From contig NC_086380.1 in assembly GCF_036588685.1 (NCBI RefSeq), positions 31,824,474 through 31,888,473 on the forward strand: a stretch of 64,000 bases of DNA, read 5' to 3'. Below the pieces are notes generated by a model. That model was not told where the DNA came from. It ran no database searches and saw only the letters and a program-made list of their open reading frames with translations. The translations under genes and the position numbers were made by a program. This document shows, in pieces, positions 11,991 through 23,831 of this stretch. Position 1 is the stretch's first letter; each line of letters starts with the position of its first letter. The stretch comes from Mytilus trossulus (lineage: Eukaryota > Mollusca > Bivalvia > Mytilida > Mytilidae).

Positions 11991-12061
11991 CAAAAGTGGT
12001 TACATATATTTTATTGTTAAATTATGTAAGCCTCGTTGCTGTCCATGTTTCCATAACCTGT

Positions 12062-15000
12062 CTATCTCCTTAGTACTCCTACTCCCCTAGGGTAAACTGC
12101 AGTAAAAAAATCATGAATTAATGAATATAAAACATGTACAAAATAGTTAATATCATTGATATAGGTTGAAATAGACTACCATTTGGTTGTCAAGTGTAAC
12201 TTTGCAACATAGAAAACGACAGATGCCACTTGGGGAGCAGGGTCTGCTGTTTCAAAAAAAAAAATGACACAAAAAAAACCAACAGTGTACAAAACTAAAC
12301 ATAAAAACTAAAGATTAAAATCGGGGATGATATCAGGTGTTCCAGAAGTGTTAGCAGTTCTATGCCGAATGTGACGACTTATTGGTACACATAAATAAAG
12401 ACGTTGATAAACTGTATCAACTGACTGCTCATCACATAATAGGGTATTTGCAAATGAGTTTTATATAACACTATGACGTCAAATATTGTTAACTAAGCAA
12501 TCAGTCATATAAAACTAAAATCCTGCAACTGGACTTGAAAATGAAGTAAAATAAAGGGAAGACAATACCTCTAGCGGAATACACAACAGAGACTTTGAAA
12601 AAACTTCAGAATTAAAAACTACAATTACAACTACAGCAAAAACAGGAGCCCCTTGAAAACTAGGGATGATGTCACATGCTGGTGTATGGTAAGTAGATTC
12701 TACTTCACATGTGGCACCTGTCGAGTTGCTCTTTAAAACAACCATAAGTAACTTAAACAGAACAGCAATTAAAAGCAAAAAGGATTAATATGGAACAAAA
12801 AATAAATGACACCCCTGCCAAATATGACAACTCGATAGCGCGGCTGACAAGACAATTATATAATTATCTCTGTCTAACAGATGAATTTTCGAAAATTGAA
12901 ACATCTATATATATTTTTGTTATATTGTTAAACAAATAACGACTTAGGTAAATAATAAATCTTTAGATAGTTTCATTCCAATATTTTTTAAATTTTTTTT
13001 ATGGAATATTGCTGATTTAAAATACATGCGAAACAATTAGCAATGCAAAATTCAAAAATGAAAGTACACGAGAAAAAAAGTACATATACAGTAAGTTGAT
13101 GAAAATTTGGTATCCGTTAAAAAAAACGAAGAAATAAATACTCACGATTGCAACTTTCACAACATCTTGATTGCATGTAATTCGGGTTCTTAAAGCATTC
13201 TCCACGTTTAGCCCAGGAACGACAATCTAGGTTCTGGTCGATACAACCTACGATATCAATGTGCAAGCATCTTTATAAGTAGCTTAACCAACAATAGCAA
13301 TGTTACAAGTATCTTTCAAAAGTAACTAAACCATCAATATCAATGTAAAGACATCTTTAATAAGTATCTAAAATTACATATTAGGCGTTAAACAGTTGCC
13401 AGAATAATTAATATAACTAAATGCATCGAGATAATTGTGATTTGTCAGTTGTCGTCCAGCACATAAGAAATGATATACAGCGTGCTAGTAAGGGGTGAAG
13501 CAATCATATAGTGTGTCCGTCTGTTGGTAGCCTTTCAAATGAATTTCTTCAACATTCATAATTTGTATACAATTCGAACAATGTCCACAACATTTTGCAT
13601 CAATCTAACGAAATTTGATGAGACTGCCATTAAAGTGAGAGGGTTAGCGCTATATAACCAGGTTCAATCCAGTACCAAGTGAATAATATGACAATTCTTG
13701 TCCATTCGTATTTGATGCGGTTTGTTTTTTTGATTTTGCCATGTGATAATGGACTTTCCGAATTGATTTTCCTCTAAGTTCAGTATTTTTGTGATTTTAC
13801 TTTTTTTTTATAATATGCTTACATTTTTTAAAACGTCGAATGGAAATACAGACTTCTTGCAAGCAAGTAGTGCGATCACAAAATATCGTTTAACTATGAC
13901 GTATTCTCCTACATACGATTGTAAACTGTACTTACTATTACAACTTTTACAACAGCTGACACGCATATAACCAGGGTTATTATCGCATTCTCCAATACTG
14001 GTCCAGTAACTACATTTTCTGTCCTTGTCTCTACAGTCTACAAAAGCGATAATACAACGGACATCTTGATAAAAACTGTTTACTACCAGTATGGCCTTGC
14101 AGTTTGGTACATACGATGGTCAAAGACACTTAGTACACTATGGCATTGACCAATTTACTTCAAAAGAAGGGTTATGGTTTTTTCTTAAAAACAATATTCT
14201 GATCTCCAATTTTATTAGAAAAATAAATATATTGTTGTCAAGCAGATGACAAACTACTGTTCTGATTTCTAATTTCCGAATATTGTATAATGCTGACTTC
14301 GGAAAAAATATTTTGGTGATAGCGTTGTAAATCTAAATTTGATTTTAATCGGAAAAATAGACATACCCGCTTTTTGAAGCCAAATAATAGGTCTATAAAT
14401 GTTATTTTTTTTCAATACATGGACAGGGACAGTATTCTGCTGGACCCGCATGCATAAAAAAAACCTGAGTTACTAAATTCAATCGCAGTACTAATTATCA
14501 ATTTAATGGCATTTGATGCGACTGTCATACAAGTGAGAGGTTTATCTAGCTATAAAACCAGGTTAAAAACGACATTTTTTTCACATGATAATGCCTGTAC
14601 AAGTCAGGAATATGACAGTTGTTATCCGTTCCTTTGATGTGTTTGAGCTTTTGATTTTGCAATTTGATAAAGGTCTTTTCGTTTTTATTTTTTCTCGGAG
14701 TTCATTTATTTTTGTGGTTTTACTTTTTATCGTATGACCTGAAGTAGAATTTGTTCGTTCGGAGCAAATGATAACTTAAGTAGCTTTATGCATATGGGCA
14801 ATTCTGTTTGTGTCCATATATTGAAAAAGGCAGCAGTTTTTGAAAAATATCATTCAACTTATGTCTCCAATTTTTTTTTTATAAACTGCGATTGAATCAT
14901 AATGTGACACGTGACAAATCCTTATCAACACTATCAAAGACAGGAATCAAATCGGCTTTAAAATCTTTTTTTTTAATCCAAAATATATGCGTTTATGTGC

Positions 15001-15384
15001 AATAACAAGAAATTTATTATTTTTCATAACAGGTTATTGACAAATGAAAGAGGAAATTCATTTTTTATACACTTATATTGTAATTGAATTCATATATATC
15101 AAGTTCATATATTCGTGATCATAGCTTTCTAGAAACGGCAGATACAAAACAAAGGTTACGAAAAAAAATCAATTGGGAAATAAACTGCCATATAGTTCTT
15201 TTGCACTTTACCGTTAACCCCTTATCTGTTTCAATACCCAACCTCAATACCGTACAGTTCACCACTTTATCAATTCCATAATCACACATTAACTCCTTAC
15301 CTTTACCAAGCGTAGTACCGTTAACAGCACTGCATACAACTACTACGAATAGAACAACAACAAACAATTGCATCTTGTGTATTC
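12062..15384 (-). CDS. Small secreted protein with two ShKT domains
   Basis: Exon 1 (15384-15301; ATG at 15373) encodes a signal peptide beginning MQLFVVVLFVVVVCS, ending in donor G|GTAAGG. Exons 2 (14037-13936) and 3 (13247-13146) are each 102 nt and encode one six-cysteine ShKT domain. The pattern is C-x6-C-x2-W-x4-GEC-x3-P-x-YM-x3-CC-x2-SC, counted with the domain's opening C. All three introns are phase 1 and every junction keeps frame. A last exon is tentative: acceptor before 12096, 11 codons, stop TAG at 12064-12062, AATAAA at 12014-12009. The product would be about 104 residues, secreted and disulfide-rich. ShKT domains occur in sea-anemone channel-blocking peptides but also in many metalloprotease, immune and structural proteins, so toxicity should not be assumed. 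The equal-length, symmetric-phase exons indicate exon duplication. Confidence 0.8.
12100..13145. other. Intron 3 of the ShKT gene; repeat debris
   Basis: It holds AT-rich sequence and a faint pair of related segments: GGGGATGATATCAGGTGTTCC at 12322 versus AGGGATGATGTCACATGCTGG at 12662, followed by TTCACATGTGGCACCTGTCG. The latter resembles ACATGTGGCACCCGTTGTAA at 5414, in the retroelement-tail family. Frames 12515-12778 and 13017-13205 are not genes. Confidence 0.45.
13620..13815. repeat. Dispersed ~200-bp repeat, copy 1
   Basis: GTTAGCGCTATATAACCAGG, TTGTCCATTCGTATTTGATG and CCTCTAAGTTCAGTATTTTT occur in the same order at 14520-14735 and 26140-26335. It sits in intron 2 of the ShKT gene. 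Confidence 0.7.
14520..14735. repeat. Dispersed ~200-bp repeat, copy 2
   Basis: AGCTATAAAACCAGGTTAAA, TCAGGAATATGACAGTTGTT and CTCGGAGTTCATTTATTTTT align with the copies at 13620 and 26140. It lies in the first intron of the ShKT gene. Confidence 0.7.
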
Positions 15385-15399
15385 CTGAAACGATAGTAT

Positions 15400-15878
15400 G
15401 CAGTACATCAATAACCGCCTTGATTTTCGAACTACAAAATCATTCACATATAGTTAAAGTACAACATCAAATCAAACAGATATGGGTTTTAACCGATGAT
15501 AATATCAAATGATAAATCACTTCACATCTGTCAGTCAAAGGGAGAGAGAAAATAGAAAACAAGCGAAAATTCCATTTGCTGATCTCTTTAGGGATCCGAA
15601 TACATGACATGTATATACAAAGTTTCAATAAATAATCGACTTTTCTTATATTTAAAAATACTAATTGAACTCATACTGCCGACGCTACATGCTTGAGATG
15701 GTAATGTTAACCTATGAATGAATTATATATTAAAATATATATATAAAGACATCTAAATGAATGGATGAAAACAATTTTTGAGTACTTAAATGTACGCGTT
15801 TACAAAAAACTATTCTTTGGCTTTAAAAAGACAACAATTGATTGTTTTCATTTTGACCAAATAACAAAAAAAACCAAC
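15400..15878. other. No gene seen
   Basis: AT-rich region upstream of the ShKT signal-peptide exon. An acceptor-like CAG just before 15384 implies a leader exon somewhere here, but I could not place it. Confidence 0.4.
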
Positions 15879-15953
15879 ACTGAAAGCTAAATAAGTCTTC
15901 AACACAGCGTGAAAATTCCGCACCCAAGATCGTGCCTTATCTGGTTCTTTAAG
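15879..15953. repeat. Left half of a split retroelement-tail repeat
   Basis: AAGTCTTCAACACAGCGTGA and AATTCCGCACCC match the family at 4790 and 58060. The family's continuation (CATACAAGACTAACAAAGGC) resumes only at about 18326, beyond the composite repeat that splits it. Confidence 0.55.
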
Positions 15954-18251
15954 AACTAGAGGCTCCAAAGAGCCTGTGTCGCTCACCTTGGTCTATGTGA
16001 ATATTAAACAAAGGAAGCAGATGGATTCATGACAAAATTGTGTTTTGGTGATGGTGATGTGTTTGTAAATCTTACTTTACTAGTCTTGCTGCTTACATTT
16101 ATCTCTATCTATAATGAACTTGGCCCAGTAGTTTCAGTGGAAAATGTTAATAAAAATTTACAAATTTTATGAAAATTGTTAAAAATTGACTATAAAGGAC
16201 AATAACTCCTTAGGGGGTCAATTGACAATTTCGGTCATGTTGACTTATTTGTAAATCTTACTTTGCTGAACATAATTGCTGTTTACAGTTTATCTCTATC
16301 TATAATAAAATTTAAGATAATAACCAAAAACAGCAAAATTTCCTTAAAATTACCGATTCAGGGGCAGCAACCCAACAACGGGTTGTCAGATTCATCTGAA
16401 AATTATAGGGCAGATAGATCTTGATCTGAGTAATAATTTTACCCCGTGTTGGATTTGCTCTAAATGCTTTGGTTTTTGAGTTATAAGCCAAAAACTGCAT
16501 TTTACCCCTATGTTCTATTTTTAGCTGTGGCGGCCATCTTGATTTGAAAGTCGGGTCACCGGACACATTTTTAAAACAAGATACCCCAAAGATGATGATT
16601 GCCAAGTCTGGATTAATTTGGCCCAGTAGTTTCAGAGGAGAAGATTTTTGTAAAAGATAACTAAGATTTACGAAAAAGGGTTAAAAATTGACTATAAAGG
16701 GCAATAACTCCTAAACGGGTCAACTGACCATTTCCGTCATGTTGACTTATTTGTAAATCCTACTTTACTAAACATTATTGCTGTTTACAGTTTATCTCTA
16801 TCTATAATAATATTCAAGATAATAACCAAAAACTGCAAAATTTCCACAAAATTACCAATTCAGGGGCAGCAACCCAACAACGGGTTGACCGATTCATCTG
16901 AAAATTTCAGGGCAGATAGATCTTGACCTGATAAACATTTTTACCCTGTCAGATTTCCTCTAAATGCTTTGGTTTTTGAGTTATAAGCCAAAAACTGCAT
17001 TTTACCCCTATGTTCTATTTTTTGCCGTGGCGGCCATCTTGGTTGGTTGACAGATTCACGCCACACATTTATTAAACTAGATACCCCAATGATGATTGTG
17101 GCCAAGTTTGGTTCAATTTGGCCCAGTAGTTTCAGAGGAGAAGATTTTTGTAAAAGATAACTAAGATTTACGAAAAATGGTTAAAAATTGACTATAAAGG
17201 GCAATAACTCCTAAACGGGTCAACTGACCTTTCGGTCATGTTGACTTATTTGTAAATCCTACTTTACTAAACATTATTGCTGTTTACAGTTTATCTTTAT
17301 CTATAATAATATTCAAGATAATAACCAAAAACTGCAAAATTTCCACAAAATTACCAATTCAGGGGCAGCAACCCAACAACGGGTTGACCGATTCATCTGA
17401 AAATTTCAGGGCAGATAGATTTTGACCTGATAAACATTTTTACCCCATGTCAGATTTCCTCTAAATGCTTTGGTTTTTGAGTTATAAGCCAAAAACTGCA
17501 GTTTACCCCTATGTTCTATTTTTAGCCGTGGCTGCCATCTTGGTTGGTTGACTGGGTCACGCCACACATTTTTTAAACTAGATACCCCAATGATGATTGT
17601 GGCCAAGTTTGGATTAATTTGGCCAAGTAGTTTCAGAGGAGAAGATTTTTGTAAAAGATTACTTTAATTTACGAAAAATGGTTAAAAATTGACTATAAAG
17701 GGCAATAACTCCTAAACGGGTCAACTGACCATTTTGGTCATGTTGACTTATTTGTAGATCTTACTTTGCTGAACATTATTGCTGTTTACAGTTTATCTCT
17801 ATCTATAATAATATTCAAGATAATAACCAAAAACTGCAAAATTTCCACAAAATTACCAATTCAGGGGCAGCAACCCAACAACGGGTTGACCGATTCATCT
17901 GAAAATTTCAGGGCAGATAGATCTTGCCCTGATAAACATTTTTACCTCATGTCAGATTTCCTCTAAATGCTTTGGTTTTTGAGTTATAAGCCAAAAACTG
18001 CATTTTACCCCTATGTTCTATTTTTAGCCATGGCGGCCATCTTGGTTAGTTGGCCGGGTCACCGGACACATTTTTTAAACTAGATACCCCAATAATGATA
18101 GTGGCCAAGTTTGGTTTAATTTGGCCCAGTAGTTTCAGAGGAGAAGATTTTTGTAAAAGTTAACAACGACGACGGACGACGGACGACGACGGACGCCGGA
18201 CGCAAAGTGATGGGAAAAGCTCACTTGGCCCTTCGGGCCAGGTGAGATAAA
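15954..18251 (+). repeat. Composite repeat of four ~500-bp units
   Basis: It begins with the palindromic AGGCTCCAAAGAGCCT followed by GTGTCGCTCACC. It ends with a GAC/GGAC-rich stretch (18163-18203) and a hairpin, TTGGCCCTTCGGGCCAGGTG. The landmark GGGGCAGCAACCCAACAACG recurs at 16361, 16863, 17362 and 17864, a spacing of 499-502 bp. Related elements lie at 20266-21417, 56629-57999 and, inverted, 45812-46389. All open frames inside are repeat artefacts. Confidence 0.8.
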
Positions 18252-18565
18252 AATGAGTACTTGTTCCTGTTGATATTGGACATGATTATCTCGAAAACAT
18301 AAAGATGAACTAATACTAAAAATCATACAAGACTAACAAAGGCCAGATGCTCCTTACATGGGACAGGTGCCAAAATGTGGCGGGATTAATCATGTTTTGA
18401 AAGATCTTAACCCTCCTCTATACATCTATCCAATGTAGAAAAACAAACACACAGCAATACGTACAGTAAACTCATTTTAAAACAAGGCCGAGTCCGATTT
18501 TAGAATAGGTAACAAAAGAAAAGAAAGCAAAACTACAATGATACATAGATAAACATAATAGATTT
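18252..18565. repeat. Right half of the split retroelement-tail repeat
   Basis: CATACAAGACTAACAAAGGC, GGGACAGGTGCCAAAATGTG and ACACACAGCAATACGTACAG match the order at 5000-5220. Together with 15879-15953 it forms one older copy interrupted by the composite repeat. Confidence 0.6.
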
Positions 18566-19296
18566 TTAACGTTGTTAAACAAAAACGGATGTCGCATTTG
18601 CGTTTACATTCCAAGATAACTAAGATGTCCTTTAACGAATAAGAAATTAAAGAGAGATGAAAACCATAGCATTTCATCGCAACACAATATAAACATTTCA
18701 AAAAATCATTCTTATTTTTTCTCACCTTTTTTTATCGATAGAGATTTATTGCAGGGCACTTTTTATTTTTCAAATCATATGTATTATAAGCCTGCAGTTA
18801 ATATGAACTCTAAAACCTTAGGCTCTTAGGCTGATATTAAACCTTTTGATAATAATACATCTGATATATTTTTTTTATACTTTTTGTTAAATAAGTTGCT
18901 AAAGTAATAAGGTACAAAAATTAACGGATGTGATAATCTCGCTCATCGATAGAAAATTCAATGTTACAAAATTAAGGCAGGCACTCAAAGAGGGGTTTCC
19001 AAAAATAGCGAGAGAGGGAAGCAAAGTAGTCATTTTTTCAGACTTTTTGTTTTGTTTGTTTCTTTTAAAGATTTTGCAATCAAAGTCGTACACACGCTTT
19101 GATTTGGTTATTTTTGAAAAAATCAAAAATCAAAAATAAATGAGAGAAAAACAAAAAGGAATTTAGTCAGAATGATAACCGTGTTCAATCTTCTTTGAAG
19201 TGTTTCATATAATTTCCCTTTTTTTAGTATGCTTGCGTTGTAAACGATTTGAAGTATAAAGATCAATAGTATTACAAAGTAAAAGAAAGACTAGTA
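18566..19296. other. No gene seen
   Basis: AT-rich. Overlapping frames on both strands (18899-19126 minus, 18930-19139 plus) include KLRQALKEGFPKIAREGSK on the plus strand. That piece looks protein-like, but I cannot assign it to a family and it has no neighbours in frame. It may be a retroelement remnant. Confidence 0.35.
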
Positions 19297-19660
19297 CTAC
19301 TGTTTCTGGAATACATTTAAAATTTTCAGCAGGGATAATTTCTTAATTATCAAATTATGAAAAGACAAACTTAAAGTGAAAGTTGAATATGTACAAATGC
19401 AATCATTCTAACATAATTTGTAGAAAATTTTAAATTTCAAACTGTCTACTGTTTCTGGAATACATTTAAAATTTTCAGCAGGGATCATTTCTTAATGATC
19501 AAATTATGAAAAGACAAAACTTAAAGTGAAAGTTGAATATGTACAAATGCAATCATTTAAACATAATTTGTAAAAAAAAAATTTAAAAAAAAAATTGTAA
19601 AAAGTTTAAAAAAAGAATTTGTAAAAAAATTAAAAATTAAATTTCAAACTGTCTTGGATT
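19297..19660. repeat. Tandem duplication of a 149-bp unit
   Basis: CTACTGTTTCTGGAATACAT recurs at 19297 and 19446. Both units contain GCAGGGATMATTTCTTAATK and AAAGTGAAAGTTGAATATGT and end in AAATTTCAAACTGTCT. The second unit is expanded by A-rich slippage runs near 19570-19630. Confidence 0.85.
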
Positions 19661-20155
19661 CTATGTTAAAACATCATTCGTCTTAACTCGGCCGATTCCG
19701 TACCCTAGAGTAGCGGATTCTACCGAGGTTTGCCGAATGTTAAAAACATATGTACGAGAAAATAGAACTTACCTTGTTTGGTCTGACTGAATTCAGTTAC
19801 TTAACTAAACTTTCAGATGTTTATATATACAATTTGGTTCAGTTATTATATGCAATATCTACCATCATAAGATACTTCATGATATAATAATATTAATTAT
19901 ATGCTATATATATCTGTAATTAGTACATAATACCTAATTTTATGACAGTCATTTTCGTTTCGTAACATAAATGACAATCATTTTAAATGTTTGTCTCCTT
20001 ACATGTTACTTAGTGATATTTTGTAATTAAGAAAATTAGAATTGCAGTTTATGACAGGTTGTTGACAAATAATTTTGATAATATTTTGGTCTAGGTGATT
20101 CTCGTTCGCACGATTTTGACATTTCAGCAACGTGTTTTGAGACTTTATATTAGAT
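19661..20155. other. No gene seen
   Basis: AT-rich spacer without recognisable features. Confidence 0.4.
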
Positions 20156-20265
20156 ACAGAAATCTACTTCAGATATTACACCTACAAGCACCACTACTGG
20201 AATAACCATGAATACTTAAATATTACCACTACTGTCGACAATACAGAAGAGTACAGGTATGCATA
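20156..20265 (+). repeat. Degenerate outlier units of the 48-bp minisatellite
   Basis: ATACAGAAATCTACTTCAGA with TATTACACCTACAAGCACCA aligns base for base with the 48-bp unit of the main array. The plus frame reads STSDITPTSTTTGIT before a stop. These are old units cut off from the array by the composite repeat at 20266-21417. Confidence 0.7.
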
Positions 20266-21417
20266 AAAACTAGAGGCTCTAAAGAGCCTGTGTCGCTCAC
20301 CTTGGTCTATGTGAATATTAAACAAAGGAAGCAGATTGAAAATTGACTACAAAGGTCAATAACTGCTACAGGGGTCAATTGACCATTTCGTTCATGTTGA
20401 CTTATTTGTAGATCTTACTTTGCTGAACATTATTGCTGTTTACAGTTTACCTATATCTATAATAATATTCAATATAATAACCAAAAACAGCAAAATTTCC
20501 TTAAAATTACCAATTCAGGGGCCGCAACCCAAAAACAGGTTGTCCAATTCATCTGAAAATTTCAGGGCAGATAGATCTTGACCTGATTAACAATTTTACT
20601 TCATGTCAGATTTTCTCTAAATTATTTGGTTTTTGAGTTATAAGCCAAAAACTGCATTTTACCCCTATGTTCTATTTTTAGCCGTGGCGGCCATCTTGGT
20701 TTGATGGCCAGGTCACCGGACACAATTTTTAAACTAGATACCCCAATGATGATTGTGGCCAAGTTTCAAATAATTTGGCCCAGCAGTTTCAGGGGAGAAG
20801 ATTTTTCTAAAAGATTACTAAGATTTACGAAAAATGGTTAAAAATTGACTATAAAGGGCAATAACTCCTAAAGTGGTCAAATGATCATTTTGGTCATGTT
20901 GACTTTTTTGTAGATCTTACTTTGCTGAACATTATTGCTCTTTACAGTTTATCTCTATCGAAAATAATATTCAAGATAATAACCAAAAACAACAAAATTT
21001 CCTTAAAATTACCAATTCAGGGGCAGCAACCTAACAACGGAATGTCAGATGCATCTGAAAATTTCAGGGCAGATAGATCTTAACCTGATTAACAATATTA
21101 CCCCAGGTCAGATTTGCCCTAAATGCTTTGGTTTTTGAGTTATAAGCCAAAAACTGCATTTTACCCCTATGTTCTATTTATAGCCATGGCGGCCATCTTG
21201 GTTAGTTGGCGGGGTCACCGGACACAATTTTTAAACTAGATACCCAAATGATGATTGTGGCCAAGTTTGGTTAAATTTGGCCTAATAGTTTTAGAGGAGA
21301 AGATTTTTGTAAAAGTTAACGCCGGACGCAGGACGACGACGACGACGGACGACGACGACGGACGCCAGACGCCAAGTGATGAGAAAAGCTCACTTGGCCC
21401 TTCGGCCCAGGTGAGCT
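20266..21417 (+). repeat. Composite repeat with two ~500-bp units
   Basis: Same ends as 15954-18251: AAAACTAGAGGCTCTAAAGA at the left, a GAC-rich stretch (21319-21372) and a TTGGCCCTTCGGCCCAGGTG hairpin at the right. The internal landmark (GGGGC-GCAACC) recurs at about 20517 and 21020. It sits between degenerate and intact minisatellite units. Confidence 0.8.
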
Positions 21418-21479
21418 AAAAAGGCTGTGATGATTTATATTTGACACATATTCCTACTTTAGTTATTTATCCTACTATC

Positions 21480-23205
21480 AACACTACAGGAATACAGATT
21501 TTAAATTATTCAGAGATCACTACTACTAGCAGCACTACACGAATACAGATATCTACTTTAGATATCACCGCTACTAGCAACACTACACGGATACAGATAT
21601 CTACTTTAGATATCACCGCTACTAGCAGCACTAAACGAATACAGATATCTACTTTAGATATCACCGCTACTAGCAACACTACACGGGTACAGATATCTAC
21701 TTTAGATATCACCGCTACTAGCAGCACTACACGAATACAGATATCTACTTTAGATATCACCGCTACTAGCAACAATACACGAATACAGATATCTACTTTA
21801 GATATCACCGCTACGAGCAGCACTAATCGGATACAGATATCTACTTCAGATATCACCGCTACTAGCAGCACTACACGAATACAGATATCTACTTTAGATA
21901 TCACCGCTACTAGCAACACAACACGGATATAGATATCTACTTTAGATATCACCGCTACTAGCAGCACTACACGAATACAGATATCTACTTTAGATATCAC
22001 CGCTACTAGCAGCACTACACGGATACAGATATCTACTTTAGATATCCCCGCTACTAGCAGCACTACACGAATACAGATATCTACTTTAGATATCACCGCT
22101 ACTAGCAACACTACACAAATACAGATATCTACTTTAGATATCACCGCTACTAGCAGCACTACACGGATACAGATATCTACTTTAGATATCACCGCTACTA
22201 GCAGCACTACACGAATACAGATATCTACTTTAGATATCACCGCTACTAGCAGCACTACACGAATACAGATATCTACTTTAGATATCACCGCTACTAGCAA
22301 CACAACACGGATATAGATATCTACTTTAGATATCACCGCTACTAGCAGCACTACACGGATACAGATATCTACTTTAGATATCCCCGCTACTAGCAGCACT
22401 ACACGAATACAGATATCTACTTTAGATATCCCCGCTACTAGCAACACTACACAAATACAGATATCTACTTTAGATATCACCGCTACTAGCAACAATACAC
22501 GAATACAGATATCTACTTTAGATATCACCGCTACTAGCAACACTACACGGATACAGATATCTACTTTAGATATCACCGCTACTAGCAGCACTACACGAAT
22601 ACAGATATCTACTTTAGATATCACCGCTACTAGCAACACAACACGGATATAGATATCTACTTTAGATATCACCGCTTATAGCAACACTACACGAATACAG
22701 ATATCTACTTTAGATATCACCGCTACTAGCAGCACTACACGGATACAGATATCTACTTTAGATATCCCCGCTACTAGCAGCACTACACGAATACAGATAT
22801 CTACTTCAGATATCACCGCTACTAGCAACACTACACAAATACAGATATCTTCTTTAGATATCACCGCTACTAGCAGCACTACACGGATACATATATCTAC
22901 TTTAGATATCACCGCTACTAGCAGCACTACACGAATACAGATATCTACTTTAGATATCACCGCTACTAGCAACAATACACGAATACAGATATCTACTTTA
23001 GATATCACCGCTACTAGCAACACTACACGGATACAGATATCTACTTTAGATATCACCGCTACTAGCAACACTTCACGAATACAGATATCTACTTTAGATA
23101 TCACCGCTACTAGCAACACTATACGAATACAGATATCTACTTTAGATATCACCGCTTATAGCAACACTACACGAATACAGATATCTACTTTAGATATCAC
23201 CGCTA
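21480..23205. repeat. 48-bp minisatellite, about 36 copies
   Basis: The unit contains ATACAGATATCTACTTTAGA followed by TATCACCGCTACTAGCAGCA. The period of 48 is a multiple of three, so long frames are open: plus 16-residue unit ISTLDITATSSTTRIQ (Ser/Thr-rich), minus unit VVLLVAVISKVDICIR (hydrophobic). Plus-strand stops occur where CACGGATACAG has become CACGGATATAG (21921, 22305, 22641). Those variants are 8 and 7 units apart, and the ACCGCTTATA variant recurs at 22671 and 23151 (10 units), showing that blocks of units were duplicated. No start, splice or domain context supports a gene, although the Ser/Thr-rich frame resembles a mucin repeat. Confidence 0.95.
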
Positions 23206-23330
23206 GTTTAGTTTAAGAAGTTTAAACATATTTATTCATAGTGGATAAGGAAACAAGTTTTCCCTTTCGACTTTGCGGTTACCGCACTTTGCGGTCACTG
23301 CTACTAGCAACACTACAGAAATACAGATTA
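23206..23330. repeat. Array edge with one degenerate unit
   Basis: After a unique insert (TTTAAGAAGTTTAAACATA and following), GTCACTGCTACTAGCAACAC TACAGAAATACAGATTA at 23285-23325 is a diverged unit of the array. The insert has the short repeat CTTTGCGGTTACCGCACTTTGCGGTCAC. Confidence 0.6.
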
Positions 23331-23384
23331 ATAGGCAGTTCTTTTCTACAAAAGACACATCACTAACGCTCGAATAAAAAAACT

Positions 23385-23510
23385 AATAAAGTACCATGTT
23401 GAAGAGAATCGATTTACCAAAATCTTCAAAGGCTTTGCGAAAAACTGGTATCATGGTTATATTTTCTGTGGGTAGGAAATCCTTAGTCTTTCGAAAAATT
23501 CAGTGTTGTT
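23385..23510 (+). repeat. Diverged copy of the 11245 repeat
   Basis: ATGTTGAAGAGAATCGATTT and GGAAATCCTTAGTCTTTCGA correspond in order to 11287-11385. No coding content. Confidence 0.5.
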
Positions 23511-23831
23511 AACAGTTAGTTATGACTATATCAATTATAACTCATGTCTATACAAAAATAAGACAACACTTTGTTGAATATCTGTATAATCTTAAAGAAA
23601 AATATCAAATATATGAAAGTCATATAATATTGCATTATATTGAAAACAATATGTGAGCAACACAAACAGACATAATGAATAACAATGTTCAAAATTAGGA
23701 TAGAGCAGTCATCATTGTGTTTTAATCTTAATCATTACAAAACAATGAAAAAATAATGGCATATTGTCAGGAACCTCATGTTCAGGTGTTGTCATTTGTT
23801 GATGTACATTTGTAGTTCCTAAAGGTTTCTT

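Noticed and set aside
16312..17966. Short frames in the composite repeat (also 57660-58061)
   Set aside because: The same peptide recurs with every repeat unit and carries random truncations; it tracks the repeat, not a gene.
18930..19139. 69-codon plus frame with KLRQALKEGFPKIAREG
   Set aside because: Protein-like in part, but isolated, overlapped by an antisense frame, and without family or splice support. Left as unassigned.
21506..22672. 388-codon minus-strand frame (and 158-codon neighbour at 22676-23152)
   Set aside because: It consists wholly of the 48-bp tandem repeat. The frame is open because the period is divisible by three; there is no unique sequence, start context or splice signal.
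21480..23205. CRISPR-like array
   Set aside because: Units are contiguous 48-bp tandem repeats without unique spacers, in a eukaryotic context.
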